From: JANPCX01 sp966211815
Lineage (GTDB): Bacteria > Pseudomonadota > Gammaproteobacteria > Burkholderiales > Burkholderiaceae_C
NCBI GenBank assembly: GCA_966211815.1
Contig: CBIHOD010000014.1
Span: forward strand, 1 to 64,000
Reading direction: 5' to 3'
Length of the DNA stretch: 64,000 nt
Made by a program: the position numbers and the translations under genes. Below, piece by piece: positions 51,634 to 60,494 of this stretch. How positions within the stretch are numbered: the stretch's first letter is position 1; every line of letters begins with the position of its first letter. The notes under the pieces are model-generated. The model did no database searches and had not been told where the DNA came from. It worked only from the letters and a program-made list of their open reading frames with translations.

Positions 51634-52434
51634 TCACGCCGGGTCGAGGAAGGAGTCCGGTGCGGGGAATTTCGCGCTCATCCACTCGGTGCTGAGTTGC
51701 AACGCCTTGACCACTTCGGCAGGCAGGGCATCGAGCATCTCGGGACCGCCGGGCGGCATGTCGGCCAGCAGCATGGCCAGGTGGACGACGGCGGCCAGCC
51801 GGTCGAAAGGCTTGGTCGCCATCGGGTCGGAGGCCCCGTCGAGGGCGCGCACGATTTCGGCCGGGAAGTTCCAGCGCCGGGCCAGCTCGGCCGTGATCTG
51901 GCCTTCGCTGAAACCGGTGAGCCGCGCTTCGCGCTCCCAGCGGCCGCCGGGCGCGTGGGGCAGTTTCTCGATCTCGGCGAGGCTGGCAGGTTGCGCCTGG
52001 GCGATCATCAGCTCGCCCAGGCGCACCATCATGCTGGCCAGCCAGGCGAGGCTGGCGTCCAGGCCGGCCTGGGACGCCAGCCATTGGCCATAGCCGGCGC
52101 TGACCATGCAGCTGCGCCAGAACTCGGCGTGGTCGAGCCCCTCCACCGAAGGGAAGGCATCGCCCATCGCAGCCGCCAGGCCGAGCGTGCGCACCCGGCC
52201 CATGCCGACCAGGTTGACCGCTTCGTCCAGCGTGGCGACGCGGCGGCTCAGGCCGAAGCTCGCGCTGTTCGCCAGCCGCAGCAGGCGCGCGGTGAGCGCC
52301 GCGTCCTTGGCGATGAGGTGGGCGACTTCCTGGCCCGAGGCGTTCTCGTCGTTCAGGGTCCGGATGAGCGCATGCGCCACTTCGGACATCACGGGCAACT
52401 TCACCGACTGGAAAAAGACAGCGATATCCGGCAT
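51634..52434 (-). CDS. HDOD-domain signalling protein
   Basis: A 266-aa protein consisting of an HDOD domain: LIAKDAALTARLLRLANSAS, VATLDEAVNLVGMGRVRTLG and WRSCMVSAGYGQWLA match its blocks. HDOD proteins lack the metal site of true HD hydrolases and act in signalling. The ribosome site GGAGGAG is well placed before ATG 52434. The downstream hybrid kinase gene is 137 bases away on the same strand, so a shared pathway is possible. Confidence 0.88.
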   Translation of the reverse strand: MPDIAVFFQSVKLPVMSEVAHALIRTLNDENASGQEVAHLIAKDAALTARLLRLANSASFGLSRRVATLDEAVNLVGMGRVRTLGLAAAMGDAFPSVEGLDHAEFWRSCMVSAGYGQWLASQAGLDASLAWLASMMVRLGELMIAQAQPASLAEIEKLPHAPGGRWEREARLTGFSEGQITAELARRWNFPAEIVRALDGASDPMATKPFDRLAAVVHLAMLLADMPPGGPEMLDALPAEVVKALQLSTEWMSAKFPAPDSFLDPA

Positions 52435-52545
52435 GAGGCTCCTCCGATGGGATGGTGGATGGGTCTGGACTCACAACGGTACACCGACCCGGCGCCGTCT
52501 TTACCCTGGAAGATCCACCACGGAAGCCCCGCAATTAAAGAGATC

Positions 52546-52573
52546 AAAAGCCAACCGCCACGGGTCGGCTTTC
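52546..52573 (-). terminator. Terminator after the LysE-family gene
   Basis: The minus strand reads AAAGCCGACCCGTGGCGGTT then GGCTTTT, an imperfect stem followed by T-rich sequence. It lies between the exporter stop and the HDOD gene. Confidence 0.65.
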
Positions 52574-52639
52574 AATCCGCCGGCGTGCCCGTCGCCCGGC
52601 CGCCCTGGCCCGGCGCGCCGGAAAGCGTCGACCTCGCGG

Positions 52640-53236
52640 TCACGCCACCGACAACACGGCCAATCCGAGCAGCACCCCCGCCATGGCCAGGTTGAAGAAA
52701 CGCTGCTTGCGCGCGTCTTTCAAGAACCCGCGGATCGCCACCCCGAACAGCGCCCAGGCCGAAATGCAGGGGAACCCGATCAAGAGCCCGATCGCGGCCA
52801 CGAGGAATGCGCCGGCGGGCGCGCTCAAGCCGGCGGGCATGAACACCGTGGCGATGGTGATGGCCTTGATCCAGCTCTTGGGGTTGACCGCCTGGAAAAA
52901 AGCGCCTTCGGTGAACGACACCGGGCTGCCGGGCGACTGGGCTTCGCCGATGGCGCCGCCGGTGAGCTTCCAGGCGAGGTAGATCAGGTAAGCGGCGCCG
53001 ACGACGCGCAGCGCGGCCTGCAGCGTGGGGTAAGCGGTGAACAACGCCCCCAGGCCGAGGCAGGTGAGGAAAGTCTGGACGAAGCCGCCGATGTTGATGC
53101 CCAGGATCTGCGGCAGCGTGCGGCGGTAGCCGAAATTGGCGCCCGACGCCGTGAGCATGATGTTGTTCGGCCCGGGCGTGCCGGACATCACCATGCAGTA
53201 GCTCATCAGCGGGAGCAGGTCGGTCGGCGTGGTCAT
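52640..53236 (-). CDS. LysE/RhtB-family amino-acid exporter
   Basis: A 198-aa inner-membrane protein with about six hydrophobic segments. The conserved N-terminal motif GTPGPNNIMLTASGANFGYR and the central FQAVNPKSWIKAI are diagnostic of the LysE/RhtB superfamily, which exports amino acids or derivatives. The overall pattern is closest to the EamB/cysteine-efflux type, but the substrate is not determined. The gene is single, with a terminator behind it. Confidence 0.9.
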   Translation of the reverse strand: MTTPTDLLPLMSYCMVMSGTPGPNNIMLTASGANFGYRRTLPQILGINIGGFVQTFLTCLGLGALFTAYPTLQAALRVVGAAYLIYLAWKLTGGAIGEAQSPGSPVSFTEGAFFQAVNPKSWIKAITIATVFMPAGLSAPAGAFLVAAIGLLIGFPCISAWALFGVAIRGFLKDARKQRFFNLAMAGVLLGLAVLSVA

Positions 53237-53432
53237 CGTGTCGGCCTCGGTCGGTTGGTCAGTCGAGGCACCACGGTAAAGACACCCGCGCCTCGCGCCA
53301 AGGCACAGAAACGACTTTCGCCGATCGATTCTGTCGTGCAGGCCAAAAGGGCGCGGGGGAAGCGGGTCGCCCCGCCCCGCCCGATCGGCGAGCCGGCGCG
53401 GTGCGGCGCTCCGGGCCGCACCGCCTTCGATC

Positions 53433-55025
53433 TCAGCGCTCGAAGTTGTGAGGCCAGGTCAGGCCGGAGGCGCCGGCGGCGGAAGACGGGCCCGCGTTGC
53501 CCTGCTTGACGAAGGCTGCCCCCACCATCGGCAAGCCCAGGCCGGACACCATGTGGCTCGTCGGGATGCTGGCCCAACCGCTGCCGATCGACGCCGGCAG
53601 GGACGGCTTTTGCACCGACACCGAGGCGGACAACGCCGAGGCATTGTCCGGACCATTGAACGACAGGACGCTGGCGGCGCCGCAGAAGGTCGGCCGTTCC
53701 TGCTGGGAAGCGATCCCGGCCCGGCCTTCGCGGCCGTCGCGGTCCCTGTAAGCGCCGAACCCCCTGTCGATGCAGTCGGGCTGCGCCGAGAAGTAGGTCA
53801 TGAAGTAGTCGTAGTCGGTGTAGCCCTGCACCGGGCGGGGCCGGACCACGGCGGCGGCGCCGGTCTTCGAATAGTCGTGACCCAGGTAATAGCGTTTGGT
53901 GGGCATGGTGACCACCCAGTCGGTCCTGCCTGATGCCGCGTCCACCATGAACTGGTTGTTCAACTGGCGGGCGGCGAGCAGCTCCGACAACCTGGCCCGG
54001 GTGCGGCGCGAATTGACTTCATTGGCCGGAAGGATGTAGGGCGTCGACAGGTCAGGCAGGTCGTAGGACGCGGCCGGCACCGGCGACGGCGAGCCGCTGG
54101 CCCCGGGGATGAGAAGGGGGTCGGAGGTCCAGGCTTCGATGCCGTCGGACACCGTATCGGCGGTCTGCGGGAAAAGGACGAAATTCGCCTGGGCCCTGGC
54201 ACCGGCGGCGGTGACCGCCGCGAACGCGGTCGCATTGCCAGAATAGGTCGCGCCCTTGACGATGTCCGCGATCGACCAGTTGGCCATGATCGCGCCCGAC
54301 GGGGTCGACAAGCCCAAGCGCGCCGCATCCGCTTCGGCGGTGAGGTTGCTCAGCAAGGCGGCATCCAGGGCCGACAGCGTGCAGGCGGGGGCGGCGCCGT
54401 TGACGGATTGGATGGCCTTGAACAAGGGCGATTGGGCGTTGCGTGCCGAGCCGTAAACGGAGGCGCTGGGGATGTCGGCGGCGACGATCGCTTCGATCAA
54501 CCCTTCGCGCGTGTGGTTGGCCGCCTCGGCCGCGGTCAACCGCGGGTTCAGGCGGTTGGGGAAGAGTTGAACGCCCGTCGCAGGCAGCGCCGGGTAGGTG
54601 CAGCTCTTGTCGTTCGCCGTCAGCAAGGAGCTGCCGTTGCCGGCCTGGGCGAGCGTGCCGACCCAGCTGTCGCCGGGGCCCAGCAGGACCTGGAAGTTCA
54701 GCAGCTGGTCGCCGTGGGCCGCGCCGCGGATGTTGAGCTTGACGACCTTGCCGTTGAAGGTGTCGGTGTTGACCAGTCGGAAAGTGGCGACCTGCCCCGC
54801 CTGGGTGCTGAAGTACGGGATCACGAGGATGTGCCCGGGGCCGTTTTCCGAGAGCACGACTTGCGCGGCATTCGTCTTGGCCATCTGCGTGGCCGAGGCC
54901 TGCGGCAGCGCGGCGAAGAGGCCGCTGGTGCCCGTGCCTTGGATGACCCCGGCATGGGCCAAGCCCGCCATGGCCAGGACGCCCGCCGCCAAGGCGGTGC
55001 GCTGGAAAAGGTTTTGTTTTTTCAT
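53433..55025 (-). CDS. Exported protein of unknown function (530 aa)
   Basis: The signal peptide MKKQNLFQRTALAAGVLAMA.. ends near GLAHAGVIQG. The mature protein has no cysteine-rich or enzymatic motif that I recognise. Sequences such as GHILVIPYFSTQAGQVATFR and LVNTDTFNGKVVKLNIRGAA suggest a beta-rich surface or periplasmic protein. The C-terminus ends PHNFER, without sorting signal or barrel-type aromatic. The start at 55025 was chosen because the signal peptide follows directly. The gene stands alone. Confidence 0.7.
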   Translation of the reverse strand: MKKQNLFQRTALAAGVLAMAGLAHAGVIQGTGTSGLFAALPQASATQMAKTNAAQVVLSENGPGHILVIPYFSTQAGQVATFRLVNTDTFNGKVVKLNIRGAAHGDQLLNFQVLLGPGDSWVGTLAQAGNGSSLLTANDKSCTYPALPATGVQLFPNRLNPRLTAAEAANHTREGLIEAIVAADIPSASVYGSARNAQSPLFKAIQSVNGAAPACTLSALDAALLSNLTAEADAARLGLSTPSGAIMANWSIADIVKGATYSGNATAFAAVTAAGARAQANFVLFPQTADTVSDGIEAWTSDPLLIPGASGSPSPVPAASYDLPDLSTPYILPANEVNSRRTRARLSELLAARQLNNQFMVDAASGRTDWVVTMPTKRYYLGHDYSKTGAAAVVRPRPVQGYTDYDYFMTYFSAQPDCIDRGFGAYRDRDGREGRAGIASQQERPTFCGAASVLSFNGPDNASALSASVSVQKPSLPASIGSGWASIPTSHMVSGLGLPMVGAAFVKQGNAGPSSAAGASGLTWPHNFER

Positions 55026-55582
55026 GGATTCCCTGTGTCGATGGTTGAAGGAAGGACGACTAGAAAGCATTCATGGACGTGCTCCGCCGCCCATGGAGCG
55101 GAGCGGCCCGGTGCCAGGCGCGCCGGGGCAGGTCTGTGGATGCACGTGGGGCCGGGAACCGCCGGGTGGGGCTGAGCCCGCACCCGGCGACACGGCTGAA
55201 GGGACGACCACCCGGCTAAGGCGGTCGGATGACAGCGATCAATCAGTGGGGGGCGCGCCGGCAGTCCCGGCTTCGGGACACCTGGATGGCGGCGAAGCGC
55301 CGCCGGGGACGCCTTGGTCGTTCGCCCGGCGCAAGGAAAGCGTCGCGCCGAACGCCGGCTTCGCATGGTTCATGGTTCACTCCCTGTTGTTATGTGTGAA
55401 AATATCACACACAAAGGGAGGACCGTCAAGCCCCACGCCGCCGCTGTTGGGAATTTCTTTTCCGGGGGACCGTCGCGCGCCGTCCCCGGCTCGTTCTTAC
55501 GCGCAGACTGGATCGTCCACCCGGTCTTGGCGCATTGGGCGGACCGGGCGTTTGGCGGACACGACTGTTCGAGGCTCAACGA
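55026..55582. other. Intergenic region with one palindromic site
   Basis: About 555 bases with no credible gene. It contains the palindrome at 55381-55419, listed separately, which lies about 360 bases before the start of the exported protein gene. Confidence 0.45.
55381..55419. promoter_or_regulatory. Palindromic candidate operator TGTGTGA-N5-TCACACA
   Basis: Perfect 7-bp arms TGTGTGA (55393-55399) and TCACACA (55405-55411) with spacer AAATA, flanked by a further TCCCT/AGGGA pair. It resembles a CRP/FNR-type half-site pair, but the spacer is one base shorter than the CRP consensus. Confidence 0.5.
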
Positions 55583-56713
55583 CTAGTGCCGCATGCGCCC
55601 TTCGGGCCCCATGATCCCGATGTCCACGTAGTCCGAGCCCGAGTGCTTCGCCGCGGAGAAGCCGATGAAGATGTCGCCCACGTCGAAGCCTTTGACGCTC
55701 TCCAGCGCATTGCGCACCTGGACGGAGGTCGGGTTCGGGCCCGCCCTGCGCAGCCCCTCGACCAGGACTTTGGCGGCGACATAGCCCTCCAGCGCCGCCT
55801 GCGTGAGTTCGAACTTGTCGCCGCGCAGCTTCGCGCCGTTGTCCTGGAATTCGCGCACCAGCGGGCTGCGCCGGTTCTGGGGGTCGGGCACGACGCGGGC
55901 CAGGCCCAGGCCGTGGGCGTCCTGCGGCCCGATGCGCGCGACCACCGCGCCGCCGTCCACTGTGGAAAGCGCCACCACCAGCGCGCTTTTGCGGACCTTG
56001 CGGAAGGCCTTGTAGAACTCCGCCACCGCGTCGCTGGTGCCGACGGCCACGACGGCGTCCGGCTCTCCGGCCGCCACGTCCGCCACCGCCTGCTTCACGT
56101 CGGTGGAACGCGCCTTGTAAGTGCCCTTGGCGACCAGCGGCAGGCCCCTGGCCTTCAACGCCGCGGTGGCATGGCGCAGCCCCTCTTCGCCGAATGACGT
56201 GTCCTCGTGGAAGACGGCGAATTTGCGGTAGCCGATCGTGGACAGCGATTGCACGATCTTCTCGGCCTCGACACTGTAGGGCGCGCGGGTGTGGAACAAC
56301 CACGGGTCGACCGGCGAATGCAAGGACACCGCGCCCGACCGGATGCCCACGACGGGCATCCCGGCCTCCTGCAGCACCTTCTCGCGGACCAGCGCCTCCA
56401 TCGGCCCCGTCCCCATCAAGCCGATGAGCGCGACGGGGCGGGCTTGCGCGATCAATTCACGGGTGGCGGGCACGGCGGCCGCCGCCTCGGTGCTGCGGTT
56501 CTTCGTCACGAGCTTGAGCGTGGCGCCCTGGACGCCGCCGGCGCGGTTGACCATCTCGAAATACAGCTCGATGCCGGATTTCAGCTGGGACGCGATGCGC
56601 TGGGGGTCGGTGGAGAAGGTCGCGACTTGCCCGACGACCAGCTCCTTGGCATGCGAAGCCGCAGGCCCCGCGGCGGCGATCACGAACAAGAACGCGGCTG
56701 GGAGGAATCGCAT
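55583..56713 (-). CDS. Branched-chain amino-acid-type ABC substrate-binding protein
   Basis: A 376-aa periplasmic binding protein of the LivJ/Peripla_BP_6 type. The signal peptide FLPAAFLFVIAAAGPAASHA is followed by ELVVGQVATFSTDPQ. The central HEDTSFGEEGLRHATAALKA and C-terminal TQAALEGYVAAKVLVEGLRR are typical of the family. Some LivJ-like proteins in these bacteria bind aromatic or carboxylic compounds, so the ligand is open. The start ATG at 56713 was chosen for the signal peptide. The gene is divergent from the Bug-family gene, and no permease genes are adjacent. Confidence 0.85.
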   Translation of the reverse strand: MRFLPAAFLFVIAAAGPAASHAKELVVGQVATFSTDPQRIASQLKSGIELYFEMVNRAGGVQGATLKLVTKNRSTEAAAAVPATRELIAQARPVALIGLMGTGPMEALVREKVLQEAGMPVVGIRSGAVSLHSPVDPWLFHTRAPYSVEAEKIVQSLSTIGYRKFAVFHEDTSFGEEGLRHATAALKARGLPLVAKGTYKARSTDVKQAVADVAAGEPDAVVAVGTSDAVAEFYKAFRKVRKSALVVALSTVDGGAVVARIGPQDAHGLGLARVVPDPQNRRSPLVREFQDNGAKLRGDKFELTQAALEGYVAAKVLVEGLRRAGPNPTSVQVRNALESVKGFDVGDIFIGFSAAKHSGSDYVDIGIMGPEGRMRH

Positions 56714-56758
56714 GGGTCGGCCTCTCGTAGCATGGGTGGAAGAAATTCTGTTTTGTTT

Positions 56759-56774
56759 AATAAAACACTGTTTC
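56759..56774 (-). promoter_or_regulatory. Shared AT-rich motif upstream of the LivJ-type gene
   Basis: AATAAAACACTGTTTC matches AATAAAACACCGTATC upstream of the porin (60106-60121) at 14 of 16 positions. It lies 46 bases before the start codon and is a candidate site for the IclR-type regulator or a promoter element. Confidence 0.45.
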
Positions 56775-57010
56775 AAAATTATCATTTTCTTTTCCGCGAG
56801 CCGTCAAGCGCGCCCCACTTTGCCGGCCGGCCGCAGGCGGCCGATGGAGGCAATAGCGCACACAGGCCGGGCCTTTCGCTCGCATCGGCCGCCGATGCGC
56901 GGCGTCAGGGCGCGCATCGCAAGCGCGCTGCGCATAGACTGACCGCATGGTCGCGGCGCCTGCGTGGCAAGGCCGCGGCGCCCCCTTCGTGGGAAACCAA
57001 GGACAGCGAG

Positions 57011-58000
57011 ATGACCCCTCCCCCCCGGCAGGCACCGGCAAGGCCGCGGCTCGCCGCCCTGGCCCTGTGGCTGTCCTGCCTGGCGCTGCTTCCCCCGCTG
57101 GCGAAGGCCGACTATCCGGACAGGCCGGTGACCGTCGTCGTCCCCTTCCCCTCCGGCGCCGCGGCCGACAGCGTCGCGCGCGTGATCGCGCGCCAACTCT
57201 CGCTGGCCTGGGGCCAGCAGGTCCTGGTCGAGAACCGCCCCGGCGCGGCGGGCATGAAGGCCGGCGCCAGCTCGCCGCCCGACGGGTACACGCTGCTGCT
57301 GGGCGCAGGTTCGGGCATCGTCACCGGGCCGCTGGTCAACCGCGCCCTGCCCTACCGGCCCGCCGACCTGGCGCCGGTCGCCCGACTCGTCACCAACCCG
57401 ACCGTGCTGACCGTCACGCCGGCCCTGCCGGTGCGCACGCTGGATGAACTGGTGGCGCTGGCGCGCGCCAGGCCTCGCGAGCTGAACTATTCGTCGAGCG
57501 GCGTCGGAGCGCCGAACCACCTGGGCATGGAGTTGTTCCAGATGATGGCGGCCGTTTCGATGACCCACATCCCCTACAGCGGCGCCGCGCCGGCGCTGAA
57601 AGACTTGCTCTCCGGCGAAATCCAGGTCGCACTCACCACCGTGCCCTCGGCGCTGTTGCTGGTCAAGGCCGGCAAGCTGAGGCCGCTCGCCGTGGTCGCG
57701 GCGCACCGCTCGCCCGTGCTGCCGGACGTGCCCACCCTGGCCGAAGCCGGCCTTCCCGGGCTGGTCATCGACAGCTGGTACGGCCTGTTCGCGCCGGCCG
57801 GCACGCCGCCGGCGCTGGTCGGCAGGATCAGCGCGGAGGTCCGCAAGGCGCTCGCCGGCCCGGCGCTGTCCGAGGCGCTGTCGCGCCAGGGCGCCGAGCC
57901 CGCACCGCTGGCCCCCCAGGAGTTCGCCCGTTTCATCCAGGTCGACACCGCGCACTGGAGCCGGGTCATCCGAGAACGCCGCATCAAGGTCGAGGAATGA
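57011..58000 (+). CDS. Bug-family (TctC-like) tripartite tricarboxylate binding protein
   Basis: A 329-aa periplasmic binding protein of the Bug family, very abundant in Burkholderiales. The signal peptide ends near LPPLAKADYP, then DRPVTVVVPFPSGAAADSVA. The conserved blocks VENRPGAAGMKA and MTHIPYSGAAPALKDLLSGE are present. Ligands are usually carboxylates; the specific ligand is unknown. An AAGGA ribosome site precedes ATG 57011. The IclR-type regulator gene follows on the same strand. No TctA/TctB membrane genes are present, as is usual for orphan Bug genes. Confidence 0.92.
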   Translation: MTPPPRQAPARPRLAALALWLSCLALLPPLAKADYPDRPVTVVVPFPSGAAADSVARVIARQLSLAWGQQVLVENRPGAAGMKAGASSPPDGYTLLLGAGSGIVTGPLVNRALPYRPADLAPVARLVTNPTVLTVTPALPVRTLDELVALARARPRELNYSSSGVGAPNHLGMELFQMMAAVSMTHIPYSGAAPALKDLLSGEIQVALTTVPSALLLVKAGKLRPLAVVAAHRSPVLPDVPTLAEAGLPGLVIDSWYGLFAPAGTPPALVGRISAEVRKALAGPALSEALSRQGAEPAPLAPQEFARFIQVDTAHWSRVIRERRIKVEE

Positions 58001-58058
58001 ACCGCGGGACCGCGTGCGCCGGGGCGCGAGACGGCGTTTCTCGGCGTGAAGCGCTGCC

Positions 58059-58064
58059 TATAAT
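58059..58064 (+). promoter_or_regulatory. -10 box of the IclR-type regulator gene
   Basis: A consensus TATAAT lies 70 bases before the chosen start at 58134. The -35 region (GTTTCT) is weak. Confidence 0.5.
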
Positions 58065-58133
58065 CCCTGCCCTTCGCGCGCGGTGCGCCGTCCTGCGCCT
58101 CCACGGGGCGCGAGCTTCATTTCAGGAACGCAA

Positions 58134-58901
58134 ATGCAATACACGGTGGCGGCAGTCCAGGAGGCCCTGAGCCTGTTGATGCTGGTGGCGAACAACCCCG
58201 ACCTGGGCGTCACCGAATTGGCCAAGCGGTCAGGGAACACCAAGGCCCGCGCCTACCGGCTCCTGACGACGCTCGAAGAATGCGGATTCGTCCAGCGGGA
58301 CCGCGACAACGCGGCATACACCCTGGGCTACGCGACGGTCTCGCTCGGCCTGGCCGCGCAGAAGCAGGTCAGCCTGGTGAAGGTCGCCAACCTGCACTTG
58401 CCGGTGCTCGGGAAAGAAGTCAACGAGAACCTCGGCGTGTTGCTCCGCGACGGCCTGGAAAGCGTCAACATCGCGCTTTGGGACTCTTCGCACGACTTGC
58501 GCCCGCACCATGAGATCGGCCGCCGCCGCGCCTTGACCGCCGGCGCGTCGGGCAAGGTGCTGCTGGCCTATGCGAGCGAGGAACTGCAGAAGGCGGTGCT
58601 GGGCAGCGAACTGCCGCGATTCACGGCCAACACCATCGTGTCCAAGTCCAAGCTGGCCAAGGAACTGGCCAAGGTCCGCGAGCAAGGTTATGCGATGTCC
58701 GAGGGCGAAGCCGCGATGGACGTCGTGGCCGTCGCCGCCCCCATCTTCGACCAGCACGGCCACGTCATCGCGTCGCTCAGCATCGCCATGCCGGCGAGCA
58801 GGGCGCCCAAGCCGATGGACAAGTACGTCGCCCCGCTGAAGCGGACCGCCGAGCGCATCTCCCGCGACCTCGGCTGGACCGGGCAGCCGCCGGCCCCTTG
58901 A
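58134..58901 (+). CDS. IclR-family transcriptional regulator
   Basis: A 255-aa regulator. The N-terminal winged helix-turn-helix (AVQEALSLLMLVANNPDLGV, ELAKRSGNTKARAYRLLTTL) is followed by the IclR effector domain (GRRRALTAGASGKVLLAY, GYAMSEGEAAMDVVAVAAP). ATG 58134 has an AGGA ribosome site and starts directly at the DNA-binding domain. It follows a Bug-family binder and faces a convergent porin gene, so it probably controls local uptake genes. The effector is unknown, most likely an aromatic or organic acid. Confidence 0.93.
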   Translation: MQYTVAAVQEALSLLMLVANNPDLGVTELAKRSGNTKARAYRLLTTLEECGFVQRDRDNAAYTLGYATVSLGLAAQKQVSLVKVANLHLPVLGKEVNENLGVLLRDGLESVNIALWDSSHDLRPHHEIGRRRALTAGASGKVLLAYASEELQKAVLGSELPRFTANTIVSKSKLAKELAKVREQGYAMSEGEAAMDVVAVAAPIFDQHGHVIASLSIAMPASRAPKPMDKYVAPLKRTAERISRDLGWTGQPPAP

Positions 58902-58904
58902 CGG

Positions 58905-58936
58905 AAAAAAGCCGGCCCCTGGTGAAGAGGGCCGGC
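58905..58936. terminator. Terminator between convergent regulator and porin genes
   Basis: GCCGGCCC / GGGCCGGC form a perfect 8-bp stem (58911-58918 and 58929-58936). The minus strand continues into TTTTTT, so it mainly serves the porin gene. Confidence 0.8.
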
Positions 58937-58967
58937 AACCGAGAAACAAACCTCGGAGATCGAACCG

Positions 58968-59981
58968 TCAAAAGTTGTGCTGGATGCCGACGCTGACCGT
59001 CTTGGTCGTGTCATTGGAAACGTTCGAGTTCGCGTCGTTCCTGTCGAACAGCGCATACACCATGGTGCGCTTGCTGAGCTTGTGGCCGTAACCGGCCTGG
59101 AACTTCTTGAGGCTGCCGTTCTTGTCGGCCTGGACCTCGCGCTCCATGTAGTTGGCGATCAGCTTGCCCTCGCCGATTTCGAAGCTGACGCCGGCCAACC
59201 AGAAGTCGACGTCTTCGCGGGTGGTGGGGGTGTTCTTGTAGTTGGTGCGGCCATAGACGCCGTAGGGCTTGATGGCGCCGAAGTCGTAGCTCGCCACCAG
59301 GAGCGCCTGCTTGTCGAAGTTGTTGTTCAGCAGCCCCCCGCGCTTGCGGTCCTGGCTGTACCCGGCGCCCAGGCCCAGGCCGCCGAGCTTGTAGCTGACA
59401 CCCAGGTCCCATTGTTTGACGTCCGACTCCGAGCGCACCGGGCCGGCGGGGGTCTCCGCCAGCCCTTCGCCGTTGAGGTAGTAGCGCGCCATGACGTTGA
59501 AGCCGCCGAAGGTCGGGCTCTTGTAGCCCAGGGCGTTGCTCACGCGGTTGCGCGACAGGATGACGCTCCCGATGCCGGGCGCGCCCGCGTCGTGGATCAC
59601 GAAATCGACGTTCGCCGTGATCAGCGAGTAGATCGGGGAGCCGGTCGGGTTGGCCGAATCCAGCCTGCCCATCGCCACCGAGCCGAAGCCGCCCGTCAAG
59701 CCGACGTAGGAGTTGCGGTACATCGGGGTCGAAGACACGCCGGTGTCCGCGGCCAGCCCCATTTCCAGGCCGAACTGGGCCTTCAGTCCCGAGCCCAGGT
59801 CCTCGACACCGCGGAACCCGAGGCGGGAGGCGTTGTCCCGCTCCTGGGTGAGGGAAGTGGGCCCGGTCTTGGACCGGTCCACGCTGAGGTCGACGCGGCC
59901 GTAGACGGTGACGCTGCTTTGGGCCGCGGCCCAGAGGGGGCAAAAGGCCAGGACGAGGCTTGATAGGCGGGCTGCTTTCAT
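58968..59981 (-). CDS. Trimeric general porin (Gram-negative porin family)
   Basis: A 337-aa outer-membrane porin of the betaproteobacterial OmpC-like class. The signal peptide LSSLVLAFCPLWAAAQ precedes SSVTVYGRVDLSVD. SRLGFRGVEDLGSGLKAQFG is the family hallmark, and the C-terminus SVGIQHNF ends in Phe as barrel proteins require. ATG 59981 is preferred because GGAG lies six bases before it; ATG 59987 touches the ribosome site. Upstream lies an operator-like motif shared with the chemoreceptor gene, and a terminator follows. Confidence 0.95.
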   Translation of the reverse strand: MKAARLSSLVLAFCPLWAAAQSSVTVYGRVDLSVDRSKTGPTSLTQERDNASRLGFRGVEDLGSGLKAQFGLEMGLAADTGVSSTPMYRNSYVGLTGGFGSVAMGRLDSANPTGSPIYSLITANVDFVIHDAGAPGIGSVILSRNRVSNALGYKSPTFGGFNVMARYYLNGEGLAETPAGPVRSESDVKQWDLGVSYKLGGLGLGAGYSQDRKRGGLLNNNFDKQALLVASYDFGAIKPYGVYGRTNYKNTPTTREDVDFWLAGVSFEIGEGKLIANYMEREVQADKNGSLKKFQAGYGHKLSKRTMVYALFDRNDANSNVSNDTTKTVSVGIQHNF

Positions 59982-60494
59982 TTTCATCTCCAGGAGGTCC
60001 TGAGGTTGTTGAACATGTGGGTCACTTGTCGGGCTGCGCACCGGCTGGCCGGCTGAACCGGTCGAACGGTGGTTTTCGATGGCGCCACCCTTTTCGATCT
60101 CTATTAATAAAACACCGTATCGTCTAGCGACACAATTACACTGCGAAACAAAAGCGTTTGTCAACGATGGCGCTGGGGTTAGCGTCCGTGAAAACATGAC
60201 TTCGTGCCGCAACGCCGGCGTCGATTTCATGGGGAACGCACCTGGGCCGCCGGGCGTCGCCAAGGTTTCACGCGTGGGAACCGGCCGTTCGGGATGGAAC
60301 GAGCTGGACTGTGTTTTTTATGAGACATCGTTTTGAAAATGCAGACTCGGCCGCCGCGGCTGCCGTGCGGCCACTGCCGGGATCGACGGCGCGAGTGCAT
60401 CGTGGTTCTGCCGCGCCGCGGGGCGGCCTTGCCGCGCGGCCGAAGCCGTACCCGCCTCGGCGGCGCGAGGCGGGGAAACGGCAGCAGTGCCGCG
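59982..60494. other. Porin upstream region
   Basis: About 510 bases between the porin start and the chemoreceptor stop. The operator-like motif at 60106-60133 lies here. The rest (60134-60494) shows no gene; no clear terminator for the chemoreceptor gene was identified. Confidence 0.5.
60106..60133 (-). promoter_or_regulatory. Candidate IclR-type operator upstream of porin gene
   Basis: AATAAAACACCGTATC runs into GTATCGTCTAGCGACAC (60117-60133), an imperfect dyad that matches the perfect palindrome upstream of the chemoreceptor gene at 13 of 17 positions. Confidence 0.5.
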
